DNA of 64,000 bases from Flavobacterium saccharophilum. GTDB lineage: Bacteria > Bacteroidota > Bacteroidia > Flavobacteriales > Flavobacteriaceae. A program made the position numbers and the translations under genes. The stretch is from positions 372,001-436,000 of the forward strand of contig NZ_FRBY01000001.1 in NCBI RefSeq assembly GCF_900142735.1, written 5' to 3'. The notes beneath the pieces are model-generated. The model searched no databases and had not been told where the DNA came from. It worked only from the letters and a program-made list of their open reading frames with translations. Positions 7,948 to 15,075 of the stretch are shown piece by piece; the first letter of the stretch is position 1; each line of letters starts with the position of its first letter.

Positions 7948-9084
7948 ATGAAAAAAATTGTAATTACTCTGGCCTTTGCTTTAAGTTTAATGCATGCAAA
8001 AGCACAAACAGAAAACAATACTACAACCAGTTACAACAAGTGGTCTGTAGAATTAGACGGTGGTTTCAATAAACCTCAACGTCCCTTTACTTCTGGAAAT
8101 TATTACACGTCTCGAATTAATCCCTTTACTGTTGATTTAGGTGTGAGATACATGTTGAACAACAAATTTGGATTAAAAGTTGATGCTGGATATAACAGCT
8201 TCACTGACCAGAATAATAGTTCAATTGATTTTGACTCTAAATATTACAGAGTTGATTTACAAGGTGTAGCCAACCTGGGAAGAATCATGAATTTCGAAAC
8301 ATGGACAAACACGTTTGGACTACTTGGACACGCCGGTTTTGGTGTTGGTCGTTTAGAAAATAAAGATTTACATGTAAAAGACAATGTAGGTAATTTCATT
8401 GCTGGTCTTACAGGACAAATCAGATTATCAGACCGTTTTGCTTTAACAGGTGATGTCTCAACTATTTTAAATGCCTACCAGGATCATACTTTTGATGGTA
8501 ATGGCGCTACAAACTCAAGAGGCTTCAGTGGATTATTATTTACCGGAACGGCCGGTTTAAATATTTATTTAGGTAAAAACACTAAACATGCTGACTGGAC
8601 TGTAATCTCCGAAAATGCTGATGTTGCTGCATTAGAAAATAAGCTTGCCAATCTTGAAGCTCAGGTAAATAAAATGCCCGAAAAGCAGGTAATTGTTGAA
8701 AAACCAGTTACTAATACAGTAGTAAATGACAAAGATGTTATCAAAGAATTGATCAACGACAAATACTACAGTGTTTATTTTGATTTCAATAAATCGACTC
8801 CAATCGAAAATTCAACTGCTGCTATAGATGTTGTTTTAACTTATTTAAGAAAAAATCCTTCGGCCTTTCTTGATATTCTTGGTTATGCTGATCAGGTTGG
8901 TAGCTCAGAGTATAATGATAAATTATCAAAGGCAAGAGCAACCAACGTTAAAACTATTCTGGAGAAAGCTGGTATTTCATCTTCCAGATTAAATGTAATT
9001 TCTGAAGGAGCCGACACGTCTATTCAAAAAGATTCTGAAGAAGCAAGAAGATTAGCAAGAAGAGTTACTTTTAAAGTAAAATAA
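7948..9084 (+). CDS. OmpA family outer-membrane protein
   Basis: A 378-residue outer-membrane protein. The ATG at 7948 is chosen because it opens a clean signal peptide (MKKIVITLAFALSLMHAKAQ); the frame also extends upstream to a weaker start at 7912. Residues about 25-210 form an aromatic-ended beta-barrel with alternating strands (YRVDLQGVANLGRI, GLTGQIRLSDRFAL). A short coiled linker with an LENKLANLEAQV heptad follows. The C-terminal OmpA domain (YSVYFDFNKSTPIEN ... LDILGYADQVGSSEYNDKLSKARA) binds peptidoglycan. It should anchor the outer membrane to the wall. A terminator follows, so it is probably monocistronic. Confidence 0.92.
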   Translation: MKKIVITLAFALSLMHAKAQTENNTTTSYNKWSVELDGGFNKPQRPFTSGNYYTSRINPFTVDLGVRYMLNNKFGLKVDAGYNSFTDQNNSSIDFDSKYYRVDLQGVANLGRIMNFETWTNTFGLLGHAGFGVGRLENKDLHVKDNVGNFIAGLTGQIRLSDRFALTGDVSTILNAYQDHTFDGNGATNSRGFSGLLFTGTAGLNIYLGKNTKHADWTVISENADVAALENKLANLEAQVNKMPEKQVIVEKPVTNTVVNDKDVIKELINDKYYSVYFDFNKSTPIENSTAAIDVVLTYLRKNPSAFLDILGYADQVGSSEYNDKLSKARATNVKTILEKAGISSSRLNVISEGADTSIQKDSEEARRLARRVTFKVK

Positions 9085-9106
9085 ACATTACTTTTTTTTT
9101 AAAATT

Positions 9107-9136
9107 AAGCCCTAAATTTCTTTAGGGCTTTTTTAT
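9107..9136 (+). terminator. Rho-independent terminator after ompA-like gene
   Basis: AAGCCCTAAA (9107-9116) pairs with TTTAGGGCTT (9121-9130) around TTTC, followed by a T-rich run. Confidence 0.92.
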
Positions 9137-9240
9137 TTTGTCATTTAATAGGTATAGAATCTCTCAGAAATAATTTGTACTTTTCATCATTCAAAATAAT
9201 CTATCTGATAAGTTGGAATGTTTTTTGTGGTTAAATACTT

Positions 9241-10716
9241 GTGAAAAAAACTATATTCTTATTTCTTCTCTTTTCTACATCGGTATTGTTCAGCCAGACA
9301 ATACTGAACTCTACTCCATTGGAAATAAGAGAATCAAACAGATCCAATCAGTTGTTAACCATTGAAAACAAAGCAACACATGATGTATTTGTTTTCGCTG
9401 CCAACAATGAAAACCTTTCCATTTTACAATATAGCAGTTCTTTATTTTTAAAGGATAAGTATACTACACCACTAAAAAACATAAATAATAAGTCCTTAAT
9501 TGGTTACAGTTTCAGTGAAGACGGAAACCCAACTCTTTATTGGTCAACGCCAGACTTTGAAATCATTTTGGCGGTTAAATGTTTTCTTGAGAGCAAAACA
9601 TCCCGGATTTTATATTTCAAATTTGCCTCATCAAGACAATATGTTGTTTCACAATTTCAGCAGAATGACTCCTTTAACATACTTACTAAAGATCTTGATG
9701 ACCATACACTCATGTTATATTCCTTTAAAAATGGAGCTGTAGATGAAAAATTACTTGATTTTTCAACTTATCGTTTTCAGGATAAAAATGGAAAATTGCG
9801 AACTTTTACTGAGATTATCAGAGAAAATCCTATTGAAAAAATGGATGAAACGGAATATAATCCTTTGTATACGAGTACGGCAAAAACGAAATTATATGTA
9901 TTACCCAATCGTATGATCTTCACTTTGGACTATAATCCAAAAAGCACCCAAATATTTGACTTTAATACTGAAACCGAAGAAATAAAAGAAAAAAACTTCA
10001 TGCAATCTCTTAGTGAAAAAGGCAGAAAGCTTAGTAATTCGTTTTTTCAGAATGATAAACTATATCAGGTTACAGCCAATGAAGAAGAACTTTCATTTGA
10101 CATAAAAGACTATAACACAGGGCAGAACCTGCATAGTATCAAAGTTTCAAAAAATGATACTATTAAATTTAAAATCTCGCCATTGTTTATCCAACGGGAA
10201 GGCCGAAAACCAACTGAGTTAAAGACGACTAAAAAATTTCTAAAACATCTTTCTTACTTAGATCTTGGGTTATCTGTATTTAATAATAATGAAAACAGTT
10301 ATTTTACAATTGGCGGAACTCCGAGAATACACGAAATGAATGCCTTTTCAAATTTTGAATATTTAGACCCTGATTTAGCTGCAATGCTACCGGGAGCATA
10401 TAATTCAATAGGTATTGTTCATACTGAAAGTGTCTATTTTGAAAGCGTTTTTGATTCCAATTACACCTTTTTAAAACAGGAAAACATTGAGCCTTTGGCC
10501 ATGGATAATATTTATTACTTCTTAAACACCAATAAAAAGATAGCCTTAAATAATATTATAAAATATAAAGACTTTTATATTCTTGGCTATTATGACAGTG
10601 CTTCTAAGCAATATATAATGCGTAAATTCAAAGATGGGTTTAATGCAGATGACCCATTTTTAAACGAGATAAAGACTCCATCCTCCTTCAAAAGGCCTTT
10701 TTTAAAAACGCCTTAA
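9241..10716 (+). CDS. Secreted hypothetical protein
   Basis: A 491-residue protein that I do not recognise. It opens at a GTG with a clear signal peptide (KKTIFLFLLFSTSVLFSQ), so it should be exported, and the signal sequence supports this start. The mature part is rich in N, K, Y and F and in alternating short strands, with repeated phrases of the type YFESVFDSNYTFL and IYYFLNTNKKIALN. These suggest a beta-rich, perhaps propeller-like, fold. No enzyme motif is evident. It stands between the OmpA-like gene and ferritin with its own spacers. Related proteins are likely restricted to Flavobacteriia. Confidence 0.65.
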   Translation: MKKTIFLFLLFSTSVLFSQTILNSTPLEIRESNRSNQLLTIENKATHDVFVFAANNENLSILQYSSSLFLKDKYTTPLKNINNKSLIGYSFSEDGNPTLYWSTPDFEIILAVKCFLESKTSRILYFKFASSRQYVVSQFQQNDSFNILTKDLDDHTLMLYSFKNGAVDEKLLDFSTYRFQDKNGKLRTFTEIIRENPIEKMDETEYNPLYTSTAKTKLYVLPNRMIFTLDYNPKSTQIFDFNTETEEIKEKNFMQSLSEKGRKLSNSFFQNDKLYQVTANEEELSFDIKDYNTGQNLHSIKVSKNDTIKFKISPLFIQREGRKPTELKTTKKFLKHLSYLDLGLSVFNNNENSYFTIGGTPRIHEMNAFSNFEYLDPDLAAMLPGAYNSIGIVHTESVYFESVFDSNYTFLKQENIEPLAMDNIYYFLNTNKKIALNNIIKYKDFYILGYYDSASKQYIMRKFKDGFNADDPFLNEIKTPSSFKRPFLKTP

Positions 10717-10810
10717 ATTTATTGAGAATTAATCCAAATGTCTTAGGTATCACCGTTTCAAAAAAGCGGAATGGATTATTTTTTTTAACTTTACAAAAAA
10801 GACACATATT

Positions 10811-11329
10811 ATGCTAAAGAAAAATATTGAATCAGCTTTAAACAAGCAAATACGCATAGAGGCAGAATCTTCGCAAACCTACCTTTCTATGGCTTGTTGG
10901 GCTGAAGTACACGGACTAGAGGGAATTGCTCAATTTATGTACACACAGTCAGACGAAGAGCGCGCGCACATGCTAAAACTGGTTAAATATGTTAACGAGC
11001 GTGGCGGACATGCAACAATTACAGATCTAAAAGCACCTAAAACAAGCTATACTACATTTAAAGAAATGTTTGAAGCGCTTTATAGCCATGAAATTTTTGT
11101 TTCAGAATCTATTAACGAATTGGTTCACATCACTTTTGAAGAAAAAGATTATGCAACACATAATTTCTTACAATGGTATGTATCTGAACAAATCGAAGAA
11201 GAGGCTACTGCTAAATCAATCTTAGATAAAATCAACTTAATTGGTGATGACAAAGGCGGACTTTACCTATTTGATCGTGATATTCAGCAGTTAACAGTTA
11301 CAAGCTCAATCGCTATCAACCCAAAATAA
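10811..11329 (+). CDS. ftnA: Ferritin
   Basis: A 172-residue non-haem ferritin that stores iron as a ferric mineral in a 24-subunit cytosolic shell. The ferroxidase residues are visible in helix A (RIEAESSQTYLSMACWAE, E17 region), helix B (QSDEERAHMLKLVKYV, the ExxH pair) and helix C/D (VSEQIEEEATAKSILDKI). Length and helix order are typical of bacterial FtnA-type ferritins. There is no haem-ligating Met pattern of bacterioferritin. TAACTTTA about 25 bases upstream resembles the -7 element with one mismatch. It is monocistronic. Confidence 0.95.
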   Translation: MLKKNIESALNKQIRIEAESSQTYLSMACWAEVHGLEGIAQFMYTQSDEERAHMLKLVKYVNERGGHATITDLKAPKTSYTTFKEMFEALYSHEIFVSESINELVHITFEEKDYATHNFLQWYVSEQIEEEATAKSILDKINLIGDDKGGLYLFDRDIQQLTVTSSIAINPK

Positions 11330-11375
11330 AAAAGTTAAAGTTTATTTAGAATACTTAAAAATAACAAAATTCTTT

Positions 11376-11406
11376 TATATTTGCCTCTGTTTTTATAATA
11401 CAGAGG
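11376..11406 (+). promoter_or_regulatory. Promoter -7 element and leader hairpin over the ribosome site
   Basis: TATATTTG (11376-11383) is a perfect TAnnTTTG. CCTCTGT (11384-11390) can pair with ACAGAGG (11400-11406) across a 9-base loop. The AGAGG in the right arm is the only Shine-Dalgarno-like string in the leader and lies 4 bases before the TTG start at 11411, so folding would hide it. Confidence 0.55.
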
Positions 11407-11410
11407 AAAA

Positions 11411-11596
11411 TTGAGCAAGAAAGAAAAAGACAAGGACAAAAAAAAGGATAAAAAGAAAAAGAAGAATAAAGCTATCCTTGAGAACATTAAGAAGTTAGAA
11501 AACTGTAAATCTTCTTGTTGTGAAAAATACAAAAAAAGCGAGAAGAAGCGTTGTTCGCGTTGTCCTATGTTTGATTTATTCAAAAAAACTGCTTAA
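11411..11596 (+). CDS. Small Lys-rich, Cys-containing protein
   Basis: A 61-residue protein that begins at TTG with AGAGG just upstream. Residues 2-20 are almost all Lys, Asp and Glu. The C-terminal half has five Cys arranged as C-x3-CC and C-x2-C (positions 32, 36, 37, 48, 51) within CEKYKK and CSRCPMFDLF. This looks like a metal-binding or disulfide motif. A perfect -7 element upstream and a terminator directly after the stop support a real, separately transcribed gene. I recall no function for it. The highly basic tail could contact nucleic acid; that is inference. Confidence 0.6.
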   Translation: MSKKEKDKDKKKDKKKKKNKAILENIKKLENCKSSCCEKYKKSEKKRCSRCPMFDLFKKTA

Positions 11597-11612
11597 ACAA
11601 TATATTCAAAAC

Positions 11613-11638
11613 CCACCAAATTGGTGGTTTTTTTTTTT
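11613..11638 (+). terminator. Rho-independent terminator after small Cys gene
   Basis: CCACC-AAATT-GGTGG (11613-11627) is followed by an unbroken run of T. Confidence 0.9.
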
Positions 11639-11689
11639 AAATTGCAGACCTCTTTTGGGATCAACACGAAAACCTGTGGATCAGCAAAA

Positions 11690-11850
11690 AAATTTACCGC
11701 AAAGCACGCAAAATTTTTTTTATATAGTCTTTGCAGGATCTTTATTAAGTTCGCAAAGCTTTGTATTGATCTAGCTTTGTGAACTCTGTGTTTTCTGCCG
11801 TATTCGTAGATAAAATCTTTGTGTTCTCTGTGGTAAAAAATAATTAGTAG
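11690..11850. repeat. Degenerate inverted short-period repeat in a gap
   Basis: The gap 11597-11926 has no gene. A left arm like TTTACCGCAAAGCACGCAAA (about 11690-11711) is roughly complementary to CTTTGTGTTCTCTGTGGTAA (about 11819-11838). Decayed copies of GCAAAG and CTTTGTG lie between them. It belongs to the same architecture as the site at 48724-48859. Confidence 0.5.
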
Positions 11851-11926
11851 ATTTATTCTTTATGTTTTTCCACAACATTTAGCGTCGATCCCCTCTTTTG
11901 ATATTAAAAAGTTTCAAAATTTAACT

Positions 11927-12619
11927 ATGGAAAACCAGATTACGATACCTAAATCCTCTCTTGATTTCTTGCTTCAGCTTAAAACAAACAATAACAAACC
12001 CTGGTTTGAGGCCAATAAGCCTACTTACTTAATCGAATTAAATCATATTGAAAATTTTGCAGGCGCTTTGCTGCATGAACTTTCTAAAACTGATGTTTTG
12101 GAAACAGCTTCCGGCAAAAAAAGCGTTTATCGTATTTATCGCGATATTCGTTTCGCTAAAGACAAAACTCCTTTTAAAACCTTCTGGGGAGGAAGTTATA
12201 CCAGAGCAACAGCGGCAAGACGTGGTGGCTATTATTTTCACTTAGAACAAGGAAACAGTTTTCTCGCTGGTGGATTTTGGGGCCCAAATGCCGGAGATTT
12301 AAAACGCATAAGAAGTGAATTTGCCCATGATCCGGAATCCATGAAAAAAATATTGAATTCAAAATCGTTCATCAACACTTTTGGGACTTTGCAGGGCGAA
12401 CAGCTCAAAACAGCCCCAAAAGGTTATGATGTAAATCATGAAGCCATTGATTTACTTCGGTACAAACAGTTCTTGGTCATGAAACGTTTTACTGATGAGG
12501 AAGTTTTAAGTCCTAATTTTTTAGAACAGGCATTGGAAACCTTCAAAAGCATGAGACCTTTTTTTGATTATATGAGCGAAATACTGACAACGGACGTAAA
12601 TGGAGCTTCTGTTTTATAA
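11927..12619 (+). CDS. DUF2461 (TIGR02453) family protein
   Basis: A 230-residue cytosolic protein of the DUF2461/TIGR02453 family. Typical pieces are FLLQLKTNNNKPWFEANKPTY (residues about 14-34), YRIYRDIRFAKDKTPFKTFWGGSY (about 66-90) and the closing FFDYMSEI. The family is widespread in bacteria and in some fungi but has no established function. Nothing in the neighbourhood (a convergent ssb, an upstream repeat gap) clarifies its role. It ends at a strong bidirectional terminator shared with the convergent gene. Confidence 0.85.
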   Translation: MENQITIPKSSLDFLLQLKTNNNKPWFEANKPTYLIELNHIENFAGALLHELSKTDVLETASGKKSVYRIYRDIRFAKDKTPFKTFWGGSYTRATAARRGGYYFHLEQGNSFLAGGFWGPNAGDLKRIRSEFAHDPESMKKILNSKSFINTFGTLQGEQLKTAPKGYDVNHEAIDLLRYKQFLVMKRFTDEEVLSPNFLEQALETFKSMRPFFDYMSEILTTDVNGASVL

Positions 12620-12627
12620 TTATATAT

Positions 12628-12661
12628 AAAACCCGACAGGTTTAAAAAACCTGTCGGGTTT
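12628..12661. terminator. Strong bidirectional terminator
   Basis: A 15-bp stem: 12628-12643 (AAACCCGACAGGTTT) pairs with 12647-12661, with an A-run on one side and a T-run on the other. It separates the convergent DUF2461 and ssb genes. Confidence 0.92.
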
Positions 12662-12678
12662 AATCCACAGAGTAAGTA

Positions 12679-13011
12679 TTACTTGCTTAACAACAATATT
12701 TCATTTACAACAACTTCGGTTATATATTTCTTTTCACCGTTTTTATCATCGTAACTTCTGTGGGATAGTTTTCCATCAATGGCAACTTCCTTTCCCTTCA
12801 CAACATACTTTTCAATAATTTCAGCAACTTTTCCCCAGGCTGTAACACGATGCCAATCCGTTTGTTCTATTTTTTCCCCTTTATCGTTTTTATAATAATC
12901 GTGTGTTGCGATCGTTAGTTGCGCTAATTTTTTTCCATTTTCTAATGTTTTAATTTCAGGGTCGTTCCCTACGTTACCAATTAATTGAACTCTGTTTTTC
13001 ATTGCATTCAT
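12679..13011 (-). CDS. ssb: Single-stranded DNA-binding protein, short form
   Basis: An SSB-type OB-fold protein of about 110 residues: MKNRVQLIGNVGNDPEIKTL at the start, then LTIATHDYYKNDKGEK, TDWHRVTAWGKVAEIIEKYVVKGKEVAIDGKL and YITEVVVNEILLL. It protects single-stranded DNA in replication and repair. It lacks the acidic C-terminal tail of canonical SSB, so it is probably a second SSB used in stress, competence or recombination. The ATG at 13011 (or 13002) is preferred; the frame extends to 13065, but that extra sequence is not SSB-like. It is transcribed away from the GNAT-nitrilase gene. Confidence 0.9.
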   Translation of the reverse strand: MNAMKNRVQLIGNVGNDPEIKTLENGKKLAQLTIATHDYYKNDKGEKIEQTDWHRVTAWGKVAEIIEKYVVKGKEVAIDGKLSHRSYDDKNGEKKYITEVVVNEILLLSK

Positions 13012-13143
13012 GGCGTATACTTTTTTAAATGTGCTTATAAAATCGAATTCGTTTATCAAATTCAACAGTGCAAAGATGTGGCCGCTTTCAAAAATTAGTC
13101 GGTTAGCAACTATTTACTTTCGGTTGTAACTATTTGTAAACGT

Positions 13144-13172
13144 TTGTAAATGGAAATGTTTTCGTATATTTG
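13144..13172 (+). promoter_or_regulatory. Promoter of the GNAT-nitrilase gene
   Basis: TTG (13144-13146), an 18-base spacer and TATATTTG (13165-13172) match the Bacteroidota -33/-7 consensus. The ATG follows at 13190, so the leader is only about 10-12 bases. The tandem strings TATTTGTAAACG and TTTGTAAATG surround the -33 box. Confidence 0.7.
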
Positions 13173-13189
13173 AGATAAATCTTACTTAT

Positions 13190-14719
13190 ATGCAGGCACA
13201 AATTAACAAAGTTGAATTACGAAATTTAGAATTAGACGATTACAAGCAATTGAAAAATTCAATGGTTGAATCGTATCCGGAAATGGCGAATTCATACTGG
13301 GAATCAAAAGATATCAAAAAATTACTTTCCATATTTCCTGAAGGTCAATTAGTTATATTGGTAGACGGAGTTGTTGTCGGATCTGCATTATCGTTAATCG
13401 TTGATGAAAAACTAGTTGACAAAAGACATAATTACAGACAAATCATTGGAGACTATACTTTTTCAACCCATAATCCAGATGGTGAAATTTTGTATGGTAT
13501 AGACGTTTTCATTCATCCGCATTATCGTGGTTTACGATTGGGACGTCGTTTATACGATGCCCGTAAAGAACTTTGTGAGCAGCTAAACTTAAAAGCTATC
13601 GTTTTTGCAGGAAGAATTCCTAATTACGCACAGCATTCCAAAAAATTTACACCTAAAACTTATATTGACAAGGTAAAACATAAAGAGTTACATGATCCTG
13701 TTCTTTCTTTTCAATTAAGCAATGACTTTCACGTTTTAAGAATCATCAAAAATTATCTGGAAGGTGACGAAGAATCAAAAGAATTTGCGGTTTTATTAGA
13801 ATGGAATAATGTTTATTACGATGAAAGCCCAAAACTTATCAATCTTGAGAAAAGTGTTATTCGACTTGGGTTAATTCAGTGGCAAATGCGTCAATTGAAT
13901 AATATAGAAGAATTCTTCGAACAATCAGAATTTTTTATAGATGTCGTTTCGGGTTATGGCGCCGACTTTGCCTTATTTCCTGAACTCTTCATCGCTCCCC
14001 TGATGGCAGATTACAATCATTTATCTGAGGCCGAAGCCATTCGTGAATTGGCCCGTTATTCTGACCCAATAAGAAAGCGCTTTCAGGAATTTGCTATTTC
14101 GTACAACATCAATATCATTACCGGAAGTATGCCATATTTAGACAACAATAATCTTTATAATGTTGGTTTTTTATGCAAAAGAGACGGAACTTCAGAAATG
14201 TATACCAAAATTCATGTAACACCAAATGAAGTCCAACATTGGGGAATGAAAGGCGGATCACATTTCCAAACTTTTGATACCGATTGCGGAAAAATTGGAA
14301 TTTTGATATGTTATGATGTCGAATTCCCGGAACTTTCCAGAATTATGGCAAATGAAGGTATGAATATTCTTTTTGTTCCATTCTTAACAGATACTCAAAA
14401 TGCCTATACACGCGTAAAGCATTGTTCGCAGGCACGCGCAATAGAAAACGAATGTTATGTTGCCATTGCCGGTTGTGTTGGTAATTTGCCAAAAGTAAAT
14501 AATATGGATATTCAGTATGCACAGGCATCTGTTTTTACGCCATCTGATTTTGCTTTTCCAAGCAATGGAATTAAGGCCGAAGCAACTCCAAATACTGAAA
14601 TGACATTAATTGTTGATGTCGATTTGAACCTTTTAAAACAACTTCATGAACATGGAAGTGTGCGAATATTAAAAGACAGACGACACGATTTATATGAAAT
14701 TAAAAAAATTGAACAATGA
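13190..14719 (+). CDS. Bifunctional GNAT acetyltransferase / carbon-nitrogen hydrolase
   Basis: A 509-residue fusion. Residues about 5-190 are a GNAT domain (IDVFIHPHYRGLRLGRRLYDARKEL is the acetyl-CoA loop). Residues about 222-505 are a nitrilase-superfamily domain with the triad E265 (LFPELF), K340 (YTKIHVTPNE) and C374 (ILICYDVEFPE). The nitrilase part resembles amidases that cut small C-N bonds; the GNAT part would acetylate an amine. The two activities may act in sequence on one metabolite, but the substrate is unknown. A good promoter lies just upstream. The stop overlaps the ATG of the zinc-ribbon gene (ATGA), so they are co-translated. Confidence 0.92.
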   Translation: MQAQINKVELRNLELDDYKQLKNSMVESYPEMANSYWESKDIKKLLSIFPEGQLVILVDGVVVGSALSLIVDEKLVDKRHNYRQIIGDYTFSTHNPDGEILYGIDVFIHPHYRGLRLGRRLYDARKELCEQLNLKAIVFAGRIPNYAQHSKKFTPKTYIDKVKHKELHDPVLSFQLSNDFHVLRIIKNYLEGDEESKEFAVLLEWNNVYYDESPKLINLEKSVIRLGLIQWQMRQLNNIEEFFEQSEFFIDVVSGYGADFALFPELFIAPLMADYNHLSEAEAIRELARYSDPIRKRFQEFAISYNINIITGSMPYLDNNNLYNVGFLCKRDGTSEMYTKIHVTPNEVQHWGMKGGSHFQTFDTDCGKIGILICYDVEFPELSRIMANEGMNILFVPFLTDTQNAYTRVKHCSQARAIENECYVAIAGCVGNLPKVNNMDIQYAQASVFTPSDFAFPSNGIKAEATPNTEMTLIVDVDLNLLKQLHEHGSVRILKDRRHDLYEIKKIEQ

Positions 14720-15063
14720 AAACATGCCTCGAATGTTCTGAAAAAATTGTAGGTCGTGAAGACAAAAAGTTTTGTTCGGATAGCTGTCGCAATGCCTTCA
14801 ACAATAAAATAAATAAGGACAGCACTAATTTCATGCGAAATGTAAACAACAAATTACGAAAAAATTACCGTATTTTGGCCGAGTTAAACACGGAAGGAAA
14901 ATCAAAAGCTACAAGGGATAAAATGATCAATAAAGGTTTTGATTTTGATTTCTTTACCAATATCTTGCACACCAAAACAGGAAATACCTACTATTTCCTG
15001 TATGACCAGGGATATAGATCTTTGGACAATGATTATTTTATGCTTGTTAAAAAAGAAATTTAG
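14716..15063 (+). CDS. Small zinc-ribbon protein
   Basis: A 115-residue protein with an N-terminal zinc ribbon (C4, C7, C20, C24 in CLEC...KFCSDSCRNAFNN). A helical, basic middle and the C-terminal FFTNILHTKTGNTYYFLYDQGYRSL follow. The ribbon resembles those of small nucleic-acid or protein-binding factors. No enzymatic motif is seen. The start codon overlaps the upstream stop by 4 bases, so expression is coupled to the GNAT-nitrilase gene, and the M28 peptidase gene begins 13 bases downstream. Conserved hypothetical in flavobacteria as far as I can tell. Confidence 0.75.
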   Translation: MKTCLECSEKIVGREDKKFCSDSCRNAFNNKINKDSTNFMRNVNNKLRKNYRILAELNTEGKSKATRDKMINKGFDFDFFTNILHTKTGNTYYFLYDQGYRSLDNDYFMLVKKEI

Positions 15064-15075
15064 TACTTATTCATC

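Noticed and set aside
11335..11583. Minus-strand frame of Phe/Leu/Ser over the Lys-rich gene
   Set aside because: It is the complement of an A-rich Lys/Glu coding stretch. Promoter element, start and terminator all belong to the plus-strand gene.
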